This document shows positions 33,515 through 42,491 of a stretch of DNA of 64,000 nucleotides, piece by piece. The DNA lies in the NCBI RefSeq assembly GCF_030161095.1, contig NZ_BSPP01000011.1:248001-312000 (forward strand), given 5' to 3'. How positions within the stretch are numbered: the stretch's first letter is position 1; the number at the start of each line of letters is the position of its first letter. This DNA is from Cypionkella aquatica. GTDB lineage: Bacteria; Pseudomonadota; Alphaproteobacteria; Rhodobacterales; Rhodobacteraceae. The notes beneath the pieces were generated by a model that saw only the letters and a program-made list of their open reading frames with translations, ran no database searches and had not been told where the DNA came from. A program made the position numbers and the translations under genes.

Positions 33515-34635
33515 ACCGTTTGTATTTCTTTTGCGGCACGCTGCGGCATTTGCCGCTTTTGGAAATCGTGCTGGGCCATCCGGTGGTGGCAGAGCCCGCT
33601 TGGCTGGCCGATCATGCGCTTTACTGCGCGACAGACAGTAGTTTTCCGGCGGTGGTGCCGCAACCGGGCGCGCGGGCCGAGGGGATTTTGCTGCGGGTTG
33701 GCACTGATCTTGAGGTGGCGCGGCTGGATTTCTTCGAGGGCGGTTTTGGCTTTAGCGCGCATCCGATGCAGGTGATGCAGCAGGGCGGAGCCGTCGAGGC
33801 TTTGGTGTTTCATCCAGAACCTTTGGGACATAAGCCCGCACTTGGCGCGCCGTGGCGGTTGCAGGATTGGCAGGCGCAATATGGCGCAGAGTTTGAGGCG
33901 ATGGCGCGGGATTATCTGGCGCTGTTTGGGGTAAAGCCGCCACGGGCGGTGGCGGCGCGGTTTGAGCAGATGCTGACCCGTGGCGCGTCACGGGTGAGGG
34001 CCGGGCGTGCGGGTGCAGTGACGCTGCGCCATAATGCGGTGGCGGCGGATGTGGCGGTGGCCGCAAGACGCGAACCCTATGCGCGGTTTTTCGCCATCGA
34101 AGAGGTCGATATCAGCTTTCGCCGCTTTGATGGCAGCATGAGCCCGCAAGTGACGCGGGCGGGATTTATCGCCTCCGATGCGGTGACGGTGTTGCCCTAT
34201 GATCCTGTGCGCGACCGGGTTCTGGTGGTAGATCAGTTCCGCGCCGGGCCCTATTTGCGCGGCGATCCGCAGCCGTGGCAGATCGAGGCGATTGCGGGGA
34301 GGATTGATTCCGGCGAGACTCCTATTGAGGCCGCGCGACGCGAGGCAGTGGAAGAAGCGGGTCTGGTGCTGGATGATCTGCTGCCCATTGCCAGCTATTA
34401 CCCAAGCCCGGGCTGTTCATCCGAGTATCTGTATTCGTTCGTAGCACTGACCGATTTGCCCGATGCGGCGGCGGGGGTGTTTGGGGTGGAGGGCGAGGCG
34501 GAAGATATTCGCGGCCATCTGCTTAGCTTTGCGCGGTTGATGGAGCTGGTGACGTCGGGCGAGATTTCCAACGCGCCGACGCTGCTAAGCGCGCTGTGGC
34601 TGGCCCAAAACCGGGATCGGTTGCGCAAGGCTTGA
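33511..34635 (+). CDS. trgB: TrgB: GGCT-like plus Nudix hydrolase
   Basis: Two-domain protein of about 374 residues. The N-terminal 150 residues look like a gamma-glutamylcyclotransferase-type domain (YFFCGTLRHLPLLEIVLGH). The C-terminal part is a Nudix hydrolase of the ADP-ribose pyrophosphatase group, with the Nudix box GRIDSGETPIEAARREAVEE (G-x5-E-x7-REUxEExGU). It corresponds to TrgB of the Rhodobacter tellurite locus. The start is a TTG overlapping the trgA stop (TTGA), with GGGGAAG well placed upstream; an ATG at 33490 is the alternative. In Rhodobacter sphaeroides cysK follows trgAB, but here cysK is 15 kb away. Confidence 0.85.
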   Translation: MNRLYFFCGTLRHLPLLEIVLGHPVVAEPAWLADHALYCATDSSFPAVVPQPGARAEGILLRVGTDLEVARLDFFEGGFGFSAHPMQVMQQGGAVEALVFHPEPLGHKPALGAPWRLQDWQAQYGAEFEAMARDYLALFGVKPPRAVAARFEQMLTRGASRVRAGRAGAVTLRHNAVAADVAVAARREPYARFFAIEEVDISFRRFDGSMSPQVTRAGFIASDAVTVLPYDPVRDRVLVVDQFRAGPYLRGDPQPWQIEAIAGRIDSGETPIEAARREAVEEAGLVLDDLLPIASYYPSPGCSSEYLYSFVALTDLPDAAAGVFGVEGEAEDIRGHLLSFARLMELVTSGEISNAPTLLSALWLAQNRDRLRKA

Positions 34636-34646
34636 CCCAGCGCAAC

Positions 34647-34691
34647 CGATTTCCGGCGCGGAAATCGTGCCGGAATTTTGGAAAATTCCGG
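34647..34691. repeat. Double-hairpin intergenic repeat, copy D
   Basis: Stem CGATTTCC/GGAAATCG (34647-34667) then tg then CCGGAATTTT/AAAATTCCGG (34670-34691). An outer pair GCGCAACCG (34640-34648) and CGGTTGCGC (34689-34697) could close both into a three-way junction. It lies between the converging trgB and Gfo/Idh genes. Confidence 0.75.
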
Positions 34692-34711
34692 TTGCGCGGG
34701 GGGCAGCGGCG

Positions 34712-35872
34712 CTACAGCGCGAGTTTTGTCCAAGCGCCGTTTTTGGCAGAAGACCGGACGCAGGCATCGACAAAGGCGACGCCTTCAAGCCCCTCTTTCA
34801 GGCCCGGGAAGCTGACGGCAGCATCCAAGGCGCTGCCATCGCGCCGCGCGATGATGGCGCGACCGGCTTCGGCGTAGATATTGGCGAAGCCTTCCAGATA
34901 ACCTTCGGGGTGGCCGGGGGGGATGCGGGTGACGCGGGCTGCGGCTTCTCCGGATCCCGCCCCACCACGGGTCAGACGGTAGCGAGGCGCACCGATGGGC
35001 GTGACCCACAGGTAATTGGGGTTCTCTTGCTCCCATTCGATGCCCGCTTTGGTGCCATAAATCCGCAGGCGCAGGCCGTTTTCCTGACCTGCCGCGACTT
35101 GTGAACACCACAGCATGCCCCGCGCGCCAGAATTGTAGCGCAGCAGCACATGGGCGTTGTCATCAACGCGGCGACCGGGGACGAAGCTTTGCAGGTCGGC
35201 GGCGAGTTCGGTGAGGGTGAGGCCGCTGACAAAATTGGCAAGGTTGAAGGCATGGGTGCCAATGTCGCCGGTTGAACCGCCCGCACCAGAGCGCGCCGGG
35301 TCGGTGCGCCAATCGGCCTGTTTGTTGTCAACCTCATGCGCCAGCCAGTCTTGCGCGTATTCGACCTGCACCAGACGGATCTCGCCCAGATCGCCCGCTT
35401 GCACCATGGCTTTGGCTTGGCGGATCATCGGGTAGCCGGTGTAGTTATGGGTCAGCGCGAACACCACGCCTGAGGCTTCGGCGGCTTTGGCGAGTTTCTT
35501 CGCTTCGGGCAAGGTTGCGGTCAGCGGTTTGTCACAGATCACATGGATGCCACGCTTCAGAAACTCCAAGGCGACCGGAGCGTGCATGTGGTTCGGTGTG
35601 ACGATGGCGACGGCCTCAATGCCGTCTTTGCGCCGCGCTTCTTTCTGCGCCATCTCGGCGAAGGAGCCGTAGCTGCGTGAAACCCCAAGATCGGCAGCCG
35701 AGGCAGCGGAGCGGTCGGGGTCGGATGAAAACGCGCCGGCGACCAGTTCGTATTGGTCGTCAATGCGGCTGGCGATGCGGTGGACGGCGCCGATGAAAGC
35801 GCCACGGCCGCCGCCGACCATGCCAAGACGGATGCGGGGAGCGCGGGCTGTGTGTGCTGCGGTGATCGCCAT
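34712..35872 (-). CDS. Gfo/Idh/MocA oxidoreductase
   Basis: NAD(P)-dependent sugar dehydrogenase of 386 residues. The Rossmann motif is LGMVGGGRGAFIGAVH near residue 16, the conserved CDKPLTATLPEAKKLA holds the EKP-type lysine, and GGSTGDIGTHAFNLANF carries the GDIGxH motif that binds the sugar. It is the last gene of the leftward arm, 3 nt after the isomerase gene, and pairs with a second similar dehydrogenase at 45.7 kb. The likely substrate is a hexose or glycoside oxidised at a ring hydroxyl; the exact sugar is not known. Confidence 0.88.
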   Translation of the reverse strand: MAITAAHTARAPRIRLGMVGGGRGAFIGAVHRIASRIDDQYELVAGAFSSDPDRSAASAADLGVSRSYGSFAEMAQKEARRKDGIEAVAIVTPNHMHAPVALEFLKRGIHVICDKPLTATLPEAKKLAKAAEASGVVFALTHNYTGYPMIRQAKAMVQAGDLGEIRLVQVEYAQDWLAHEVDNKQADWRTDPARSGAGGSTGDIGTHAFNLANFVSGLTLTELAADLQSFVPGRRVDDNAHVLLRYNSGARGMLWCSQVAAGQENGLRLRIYGTKAGIEWEQENPNYLWVTPIGAPRYRLTRGGAGSGEAAARVTRIPPGHPEGYLEGFANIYAEAGRAIIARRDGSALDAAVSFPGLKEGLEGVAFVDACVRSSAKNGAWTKLAL

Positions 35873-35875
35873 GGT

Positions 35876-36931
35876 TTACTCCAATCCCAACATGCGGCGG
35901 TTGGCGGCGCGGTCGGTGCCTGCGTCGGCGAAGTCGTCGAAGGCTTTCTCGGTGACACGGATGATCTGCTTGGCGACATAGGCCGCCCCTTCGCGGGCGC
36001 CGTCTTCGGGGTGCTTGATGCAACATTCCCATTCCACCACTGCCCAGCCGTCGAAGCCGTATTGCGTGAGTTTGGAGAAGATGCCGCCGAAATCAACCTG
36101 CCCATCGCCGACCGAGCGGAAGCGGCCCGCGCGGTTCACCCAAGACTGGAACCCACCGTAAACGCCTTGGCGCCCTGTTGGGTTCAGCTCGGCATCCTTG
36201 ACGTGGAACATCTTGATACGCTCGTGATAGATGTCGATATGCTCAAGATAATCAAGGTGTTGCAGCACGTAATGGCTGGGATCGTAAAGCATGTTGGCGC
36301 GAGGGTGGTTGTTGACACGCTCCAGAAACATCTCGAACGTCACGCCATCATGCAGGTCTTCGCCAGGGTGAATCTCGTAGGCGAGATCAATGCCGCAGGC
36401 GTCGGCGTGGTTCAGAAGCGGTGTCCAGCGGCGGGCGAGTTCGTCAAAGGCTTCCTCGACCAGACCCGCTGGGCGCTGTGGCCATGGGTAAAGGTAGGGC
36501 CACGCGAGCGCACCAGAGAAGGTGGCGTGCGCAGTGAGGCCGAGGTTCTTGCTGGCTGTGATCGCTTTGGTGACCTGATCGACCGCCCATTCTTGCCGGG
36601 CTTTCGGATTACCGCGCACCGATGGGGCTGCAAAGCCGTCAAACTGAGTGTCATAGGCGGGATGCACGGCAACCAACTGGCCTTGCAGGTGGGTTGAAAG
36701 CTCGGTGATTTCCACGCCGTTTTGCACGGCCACGCCCTTCAATTCGTCGCAATAGGTTTTCGACGTTGCGGCTTTATCCAGATCAATCAGCCGCGCATCC
36801 CATGACGGCACTTGCACGCCCTTGTAGCCGCAATCGGCGGCCCATTTGGTGATGCTATCAAAGCTGTTGAACGGGGCGCTATCGCCTGCGAATTGCGCCA
36901 GAAACAGCGCCGGTCCTTTGATCGTCTTCAT
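35876..36931 (-). CDS. Xylose isomerase-like TIM barrel (sugar phosphate isomerase/epimerase)
   Basis: TIM-barrel protein of 351 residues of the AP endonuclease 2/xylose isomerase-like family. Metal-binding residues are suggested by AYEIHPGEDLHDG, YDPSHYVLQH, IKMFHVKDAELNP and WAVVEWECCI. It is 9 nt from the LacI regulator gene and 3 nt from the dehydrogenase gene, forming a three-gene arm. Members of this superfamily include epimerases, isomerases and 3-keto-glycoside hydrolases, which fits a partner of a Gfo/Idh dehydrogenase. Confidence 0.83.
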   Translation of the reverse strand: MKTIKGPALFLAQFAGDSAPFNSFDSITKWAADCGYKGVQVPSWDARLIDLDKAATSKTYCDELKGVAVQNGVEITELSTHLQGQLVAVHPAYDTQFDGFAAPSVRGNPKARQEWAVDQVTKAITASKNLGLTAHATFSGALAWPYLYPWPQRPAGLVEEAFDELARRWTPLLNHADACGIDLAYEIHPGEDLHDGVTFEMFLERVNNHPRANMLYDPSHYVLQHLDYLEHIDIYHERIKMFHVKDAELNPTGRQGVYGGFQSWVNRAGRFRSVGDGQVDFGGIFSKLTQYGFDGWAVVEWECCIKHPEDGAREGAAYVAKQIIRVTEKAFDDFADAGTDRAANRRMLGLE

Positions 36932-36940
36932 GGTCTCTCC

Positions 36941-37972
36941 CTAGTTTCCCGTGCGGAAGTCCGAGGCTTGCGGCACTTCCAAAGCTTGTCCCTGATCGGC
37001 TGCGCGACCCTCTATCGCGGCCATCACTGCATGTGCCAGAAAATTCCCGGCGCGCGCCACATCTTCCTGCACCACGATCATCTCTTTCCGAAATCGGTGC
37101 AACAGGCGGATGGCTTCTTTTGCCGAGATGTCGAAATCTTGCCCAATGCGCAGACCGACACGCTCGGCCCCCGCAACGGCGGCAATCGCACCCGTGGTCG
37201 ATCCCGCGATGATGGCATCGGGCGGATTGCTGGCAAAGCGGCAGGCGATGTCAACTTCGATGGCGTCGGCGGAACTGTCCGAGGTGATTTCATCGGCCAA
37301 CTCGAACCGCATGCCACGCGCGGCGGCCTCCTGACTGGCGCCCATGATCATGTGGCGGGCATACATGTGGTTGCGCGGCGGGGCGATCATATAGACATGG
37401 CGGCGATTGCGGTCGGACAGGGCCTGCACGGCAAGACGACCGTAGCTTTCGTTGTCATAATCGAAATAGGGGTGGTCGAGGCCCATATCGGTGCGGCCAT
37501 GCGTGGCAAAGGGGATGTTGTGTTCGGTCATGTAGCGGATGCGCGGATCGTCAGGCTTGGTCTGGTTGAGGATAATGCCATCCGCGCTTTCAGATTCGAC
37601 GATATAGCGCACCGGGTCCATCGGGTCTTGGTCGCGGAAGAACGGCATCACCACCAGATGATAGGCCGTGCCACGCAGGGCATCGGCGATAGAGTATAAA
37701 AGCTTTGAAGTATGGTTCATCACATCGGATTCGGTCGACAGCAGCAGGGCGATCACATTGGTCTTGCCTGTGCGCAAACGCACAGCGGCGCGGTTTTGAC
37801 GGTAGCCTAGGCGCAGTGCGGTTTCGCGCACCCGGCGCTTGGTTTCCTCGCCTATATCGGGGGCATCTTTCAGCGCCCGGCTGACCGTGGCGATCGCAAG
37901 CCCGGTGGCGGCTGCGATGGTTTTCAGCGTGGGCCGTTCCGCCCCGACGGGGGGCAGGGGTGATTCTGTCAT
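36941..37972 (-). CDS. LacI family transcription regulator
   Basis: Repressor of 343 residues: an N-terminal LacI helix-turn-helix (LKTIAAATGLAIATVSRALKD, about 16-36) and a periplasmic-binding-protein-like effector domain with NVIALLLSTESDVM and PDAIIAGSTTGAIAAVAG. It probably senses a sugar and controls both the genes downstream of it and the divergent transporter, whose promoter contains two palindromic operators. The ATG at 37972 is chosen because the DNA-binding domain starts close to it; in-frame ATGs at 37981 and 37999 and a longer open frame to 38206 are alternatives without a good ribosome site. Confidence 0.9.
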   Translation of the reverse strand: MTESPLPPVGAERPTLKTIAAATGLAIATVSRALKDAPDIGEETKRRVRETALRLGYRQNRAAVRLRTGKTNVIALLLSTESDVMNHTSKLLYSIADALRGTAYHLVVMPFFRDQDPMDPVRYIVESESADGIILNQTKPDDPRIRYMTEHNIPFATHGRTDMGLDHPYFDYDNESYGRLAVQALSDRNRRHVYMIAPPRNHMYARHMIMGASQEAAARGMRFELADEITSDSSADAIEVDIACRFASNPPDAIIAGSTTGAIAAVAGAERVGLRIGQDFDISAKEAIRLLHRFRKEMIVVQEDVARAGNFLAHAVMAAIEGRAADQGQALEVPQASDFRTGN

Positions 37973-38219
37973 CGCTTCCATTTCCGAAATCTGCCGCATG
38001 GTGTGGCGGTATTTCGCGCATTCTTCCAGCCCTGTGATTCGCTGAAACACCGGGACATGCTGCTTTGCATCCTGTGGTTGCGCGCGCGGGCTGCCCGCCA
38101 ACTTTCCCGATATTTCAGAGACTTCCACCTTAGACCTGTCGTCAGTGCTTAGGTTTTTCGCGACGACAGTGCCCCCGATCAGGGCGCAGAAATTCACTGG
38201 AAACAAGCGAAAAGATTGC

Positions 38220-38247
38220 TTGATTGAAAAAACTATAACGTTATAGG
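38220..38247 (+). promoter_or_regulatory. Promoter of the sugar transporter operon
   Basis: TTGATT, 16 nt, then TATAGG, with the -10 inside the first operator palindrome. Repressor binding there would exclude RNA polymerase. Confidence 0.5.
38233..38246. promoter_or_regulatory. LacI-type operator 1
   Basis: CTATAACGTTATAG is a perfect 14-nt palindrome with a central CG, the usual form of LacI-family operators. It overlaps the -10 of the transporter promoter. Confidence 0.75.
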
Positions 38248-38253
38248 ATCGGA

Positions 38254-38267
38254 CTATAACGATATAG
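38254..38267. promoter_or_regulatory. LacI-type operator 2
   Basis: CTATAACGATATAG differs from operator 1 at one base and lies exactly 21 bp further, two helical turns, so two repressor dimers could sit on the same face. Confidence 0.7.
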
Positions 38268-38301
38268 ACTTCAAGAATATCAAGCGATCTGGGAGGATCT
38301 T

Positions 38302-39531
38302 ATGAAAAATTGGAAACTGGCCGCTGGCCTGCTGTTGTCGGTTGCGCTGCCCTCGCAGGCTTTCGCCACCGACCTAGAGGTTACGCATTGGTGGACAAGC
38401 GGCGGTGAGGCTGCGGCGGTGGCAGAGCTGGCCAAGGCGTTTGATGCCTCGGGTGATCACTGGGTGGATGGCGCGATTGCAGGTGGCGGCGATACCGCGC
38501 GCCCGGTGATGATCGCGCGGATCACCGGCGGCGATCCGATGGGGGCGACGCAGTTCAACCACGGTCAGCAGGCGTTGGAATTGGTGCAAGCCGGGTTGAT
38601 GCTGGATCTGACTGATGTGGCCGAGGCCAACAAGTGGCGCGAGGTGGTCAATCCAGTGTCTTTGCTGGATGGTTGCACGATTGACGGCAAGGTTTACTGT
38701 GCGCCAATGAACATCCACTCGCCGGAATGGCTTTGGATCAACAACAAGATTTACGAAGATCTGGGCATCCCGGTGCCGCAGAACTGGACCGAATTCGTGG
38801 CCTCGGCGCCGCAAGTAGAGGCTGCTGGCAAGATCCCGTTGGCGCTGGGCCGTCAGCCTTGGCAATCGACGCTGGCGTTCAATGCCATTACCGTGGGCGT
38901 GGGCGGGCTGGATCTGTGGAAAAAGGTCAACCTTGACAAGGATATGGAGGTCGCCGCGGGGCCCGATATGCTGAAGGTGTTCCAGGCGGCGGCGGATGCG
39001 CGCAAGCTGGCGGTGAAATCGACCGTGCAGGATTGGAACCAAGCCACCAACATGGTGATCAGCGGTGACGCGGCAGGCCAGATCATGGGCGATTGGGCGC
39101 AGGGCGAATTTGCGGTGGCGGGCAAGGTTGCGGGCAAGGATTACACCTGCCTGCCGGGGCTGGGGTTGAACGCATATCTCTCGACCGGTGGCGATGCGTT
39201 CTACTTCCCGAAGCTGAGCGATCCTGATCAGGAAGCTGCACAAAAGCGTCTGGCCGCGTTGTTGGTCAGCCCCGAAGTGCAGGTGGCGTTCAACCTGAAG
39301 AAGGGTTCGCTGCCGATCCGGGGTGATATTGATATGTCGTCGGCCAACGATTGCATGAAGAAAGGGCTGGAGATTTTGAAATCCGGCAATGTCGTGCCGT
39401 CGGGTGATCAGGCGTGGTCGCCGGATGTGCAGACTCAGCTGAATGACATGCAAAGCGAATTCTGGAGCGCCGACATGACCCCAGAGGATGCGCAGGCGCG
39501 CTATGTCGAAATCCTGAAAACCGGGCTGTAA
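38302..39531 (+). CDS. Sugar ABC transporter substrate-binding protein (CUT1)
   Basis: Periplasmic sugar-binding protein of 409 residues. Signal peptide about 1-22 (LAAGLLLSVALPSQAFATD). The mature chain starts LEVTHWWTSGGEAAAVAEL, typical of family 1 binding proteins for oligosaccharides. GGGAGGA precedes the ATG. It heads the operon SBP-permease-permease-ATPase-GH2 mannosidase and is followed by a hairpin, which should raise its level over the permeases. The downstream enzymes suggest beta-mannosides or related oligosaccharides as substrate. Confidence 0.92.
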   Translation: MKNWKLAAGLLLSVALPSQAFATDLEVTHWWTSGGEAAAVAELAKAFDASGDHWVDGAIAGGGDTARPVMIARITGGDPMGATQFNHGQQALELVQAGLMLDLTDVAEANKWREVVNPVSLLDGCTIDGKVYCAPMNIHSPEWLWINNKIYEDLGIPVPQNWTEFVASAPQVEAAGKIPLALGRQPWQSTLAFNAITVGVGGLDLWKKVNLDKDMEVAAGPDMLKVFQAAADARKLAVKSTVQDWNQATNMVISGDAAGQIMGDWAQGEFAVAGKVAGKDYTCLPGLGLNAYLSTGGDAFYFPKLSDPDQEAAQKRLAALLVSPEVQVAFNLKKGSLPIRGDIDMSSANDCMKKGLEILKSGNVVPSGDQAWSPDVQTQLNDMQSEFWSADMTPEDAQARYVEILKTGL

Positions 39532-39543
39532 GCCTGCGCCTGC

Positions 39544-39578
39544 AAAAGCGCCGCCCGACCCGTTCGGGCGGCGCTTTT
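39544..39578 (+). terminator. Attenuating terminator between binding protein and permease genes
   Basis: A 15-bp perfect stem, AAAAGCGCCGCCCGA with TCGGGCGGCGCTTTT, 13 nt after the binding protein stop. Partial read-through would supply fewer permease transcripts. Confidence 0.8.
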
Positions 39579-39615
39579 GTCACCAACTGCGGATTTTCGG
39601 GGGGGAAAGCAGAGC

Positions 39616-40509
39616 ATGTCGGGTAAACCAAGGGGGCTGCGGCTGTTTCGCAACCTGAACGCCAAGGTTGCGGCGGTGCCGATGGTGCTGACGACACTGG
39701 TGGTGTTTGTCGGCGGCACTTTGTGGACGGTGCTGTATTCTTTCACAAATTCCAAGCTGTTGCCGCGCTGGCAGTTCGTCGGCCTTGATCAGTACAAACG
39801 GCTTTGGTCGAACGATCTATGGAATGCCGCGATCTGGAATCTGGCGTTTTACGGCGTGATGTCGCTGATCTTCACCATCGCGATGGGCTTTGTACTGGCG
39901 GTGCTGCTGGATCAGAAAATCCGCTTTGAAAGCACGTTCCGCACGATCATGCTCTACCCGTTTGCGCTGTCGTTCATCGTTACGGGCCTTGTCTGGCAGT
40001 GGATTTTGAACCCCGAGATGGGGATTCAAGAGGTCGTGCGCCGGATGGGGTTTGAAACCTTTACCTTCGATCCGCTGCACAACCCCGACACGGTGCTGTA
40101 CGGTTTGCTGATCGCGGGTCTGTGGCAGGGCACGGGGTTTACCATGTGTCTGATGCTGGCAGGTCTGCGCGGCATTGACGAAGATATCTGGAAAGCTGCG
40201 CGGGTGGACGGCATCCCAAAGTGGAAAACCTATCTGTTCGTGGTGATCCCGATGATGCGCCCGGTGTTCATCACGACGCTGGTGATCGTCGCGGCGGGTA
40301 TCATCAAGCTTTATGATCTGGTGGTGGCGCAGACGGCGGGCGGGCCGGGCAATGCCAGCCAAGTGCCTGCGATGTATGTCTATCGCTATATGTTTACAGC
40401 CCAAAACCTTGGCCAAGGCTTTGCCGCCAGCACGATGATGCTGTTGTCGGTGCTGATCGTGCTGATCCCGTGGGCCTATCTGGAATTTGGAGGCAAAAAA
40501 CATGGCTGA
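39616..40509 (+). CDS. Sugar ABC transporter permease (MalF type)
   Basis: Inner membrane permease of 297 residues with about six helices and the EAA loop WKAARVDGIPKWKTYLFVVIP that docks on the ATPase. The N-terminal helix is AAVPMVLTTLVVFVGGTLW. The start at 39616 has a purine-rich GGGGGGAAAG upstream. It overlaps the next permease gene by 8 nt. Confidence 0.9.
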   Translation: MSGKPRGLRLFRNLNAKVAAVPMVLTTLVVFVGGTLWTVLYSFTNSKLLPRWQFVGLDQYKRLWSNDLWNAAIWNLAFYGVMSLIFTIAMGFVLAVLLDQKIRFESTFRTIMLYPFALSFIVTGLVWQWILNPEMGIQEVVRRMGFETFTFDPLHNPDTVLYGLLIAGLWQGTGFTMCLMLAGLRGIDEDIWKAARVDGIPKWKTYLFVVIPMMRPVFITTLVIVAAGIIKLYDLVVAQTAGGPGNASQVPAMYVYRYMFTAQNLGQGFAASTMMLLSVLIVLIPWAYLEFGGKKHG

Positions 40510-41404
40510 TGTCAGCATGGCGGGCGTGCAACCGCGCGGGGCCAAGCCTCGCCGCAGGTTCTCGGGCAGCAATATCATGCTGTATGGCGTGTTGTTCGTG
40601 GTCTCGGTCTACTACCTGTTGCCGCTTTGGGTGATGGTGATGACCTCGCTGAAAGGCATGCCGGAAATCCGTATGGGCAATATCTTTGCGCCCCCGGTTG
40701 AGATCACGTTTCAGCCGTGGGTCAAGGCTTGGTCCGAGGCCTGCACGGGGCTGAATTGCGACGGGCTGTCACGGGGCTTCTGGAACTCGGTGCTGATCAC
40801 GGTGCCGTCGGTGATCATCTCGATCATCGTCGCATCGGTGAACGGTTATGCACTCGTCAACTGGCGCTTTAAGGGCAGCGAAGTGTTCTTCACTATCCTG
40901 ATTTTCGGCAGCTTCATCCCTTATCAGATCATGCTGTATCCCATCGTGATCCTACTGCGCGAGCTGGGGATTTACGGGACGCTTTACGGGTTGATCTTGG
41001 TGCATACAATCTTCGGGATGCCGATCCTGACCCTGCTGTTCCGCAACTATTTCAGCAGCTTGCCGGAGGAGTTGTTCAAGGCCGCGCGCGTGGATGGGGC
41101 CGGGTTCTGGCGGATTTACTTTCAGATCATGGTACCGATGAGCCTGCCGATTTTCGTCGTCGCACTGATCCTGCAAATCACTGGCATCTGGAACGACTTC
41201 CTGTTCGGCGTGGTGTTCACCAAGCCCGAGATTTACCCGATGACGGTGCAACTGAATAACATCGTCAACTCGGTGCAGGGCGTGAAGGAATACAACGTCA
41301 ACATGGCGGCGACTTTGCTGACGGGCCTCGTGCCGCTGTTCGTTTACTTCGTCTCTGGCAAACTTTTTGTGCGCGGCATTGCTGCGGGTGCCGTGAAAGG
41401 CTGA
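40502..41404 (+). CDS. Sugar ABC transporter permease (MalG type)
   Basis: Second permease of the importer, 300 residues, with the EAA loop FKAARVDGAGFWRIYFQIMVP. Six hydrophobic helices are visible, beginning IMLYGVLFVVSVYYLLPLWV. GGAGG lies 8 nt before the ATG inside the upstream gene, showing coupling. It precedes the ATPase gene by 3 nt. Confidence 0.9.
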   Translation: MADVSMAGVQPRGAKPRRRFSGSNIMLYGVLFVVSVYYLLPLWVMVMTSLKGMPEIRMGNIFAPPVEITFQPWVKAWSEACTGLNCDGLSRGFWNSVLITVPSVIISIIVASVNGYALVNWRFKGSEVFFTILIFGSFIPYQIMLYPIVILLRELGIYGTLYGLILVHTIFGMPILTLLFRNYFSSLPEELFKAARVDGAGFWRIYFQIMVPMSLPIFVVALILQITGIWNDFLFGVVFTKPEIYPMTVQLNNIVNSVQGVKEYNVNMAATLLTGLVPLFVYFVSGKLFVRGIAAGAVKG

Positions 41405-41407
41405 CCT

Positions 41408-42490
41408 ATGACCCATTCTATCCAAGTCAAAGACCTGACGCTCAGCTTCGGTTCGGTTTCGGTGTTGAAAAATATGAACATCGACGTGGCCGAGGGCGAG
41501 TTCATCGTGCTGCTGGGGCCATCGGGCTGCGGGAAATCGACGCTGCTGAACTGTCTGGCGGGATTGTTGGACATCACCGATGGCGAAATCTGGATCAAGG
41601 GCAAGAATGTCACTTGGGCCGAGCCGTCCGAGCGTGGCATCGGTATGGTGTTCCAATCCTACGCGCTTTATCCGCAGATGACGGTGCGGGGAAACCTGTC
41701 GTTCGGGCTGAAAAACGCGCGGATGCCGAAGGAAGAAATCGACAAACGCATCGCGCGGGCGGCGGAGATCTTGCAGATCGGGCCGCTGCTGGACCGCAAG
41801 CCAGCGGCGCTGTCGGGCGGGCAGCGGCAGCGGGTGGCGATTGGGCGGGCGCTGGTGCGTGATGTCGATGTATTCCTGTTTGACGAGCCTTTGTCGAACC
41901 TCGATGCCAAGTTGCGCAGCGAGTTGCGGGTGGAAATCAAGCGGCTGCACAGCCGGTTGAACAACACCATGGTTTACGTCACGCATGATCAGATCGAGGC
42001 GTTGACACTGGCCGACCGCATCGCGGTGATGCGCGGCGGCATCATCCAGCAACTGGCCGCCCCGCAGGAAATCTACAACCGCCCGTCGAACCTTTTTGTG
42101 GCCGGGTTCATCGGCAGCCCGTCGATGAACTTCCTGCATGGCGCGACGGTGGAAGGTGGGCGGGCGTTTCAATTTGGAGCGACGCGGATTGATCTTGCTG
42201 GCTATGAGGGCGGTGCGATTTTGGAGCGCCCGAAAGCAATCCTTGGCCTGCGGCCCGAGCATCTGGTGATTCAGGACCACGCCGAGCTGGGGCTGACAAT
42301 TCCAGCGGTGGTTGAGATTGACGAGCCGATGGGCGCGGATTCTCTGGTGTGGCTGGAGGCCGAGGGCGGCTTGAAAATGTCGGTCCGCGTGCCGGTAGAG
42401 CGCCGGATGTCCGCGGGAACGCAGGTGCATCTGAAGGTCGATATTGCCAAAGCTTCGATCTTTGACACGGTTAGCGAGCAGCGGGTTTGA
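41408..42490 (+). CDS. Sugar ABC transporter ATPase (MalK/UgpC type)
   Basis: ATPase of 360 residues energising the importer. Walker [11 protein letters not shown]-loop, signature [18 protein letters not shown], Walker [15 protein letters not shown] and H-loop YVTHDQIEA are all present, with the C-terminal TOBE-like regulatory domain (LGLRPEHLV) from about residue 240. It lies between the permease and the mannosidase gene, whose ATG follows its stop by one nucleotide. Confidence 0.93.
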   Translation: MTHSIQVKDLTLSFGSVSVLKNMNIDVAEGEFIVLLGPSGCGKSTLLNCLAGLLDITDGEIWIKGKNVTWAEPSERGIGMVFQSYALYPQMTVRGNLSFGLKNARMPKEEIDKRIARAAEILQIGPLLDRKPAALSGGQRQRVAIGRALVRDVDVFLFDEPLSNLDAKLRSELRVEIKRLHSRLNNTMVYVTHDQIEALTLADRIAVMRGGIIQQLAAPQEIYNRPSNLFVAGFIGSPSMNFLHGATVEGGRAFQFGATRIDLAGYEGGAILERPKAILGLRPEHLVIQDHAELGLTIPAVVEIDEPMGADSLVWLEAEGGLKMSVRVPVERRMSAGTQVHLKVDIAKASIFDTVSEQRV

Positions 42491-42491
42491 C

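Noticed and set aside
37973-38206. N-terminal extension of the LacI regulator
   Set aside because: LacI DNA-binding domains sit at the very N terminus; the added 78 residues have no domain and no ribosome site.
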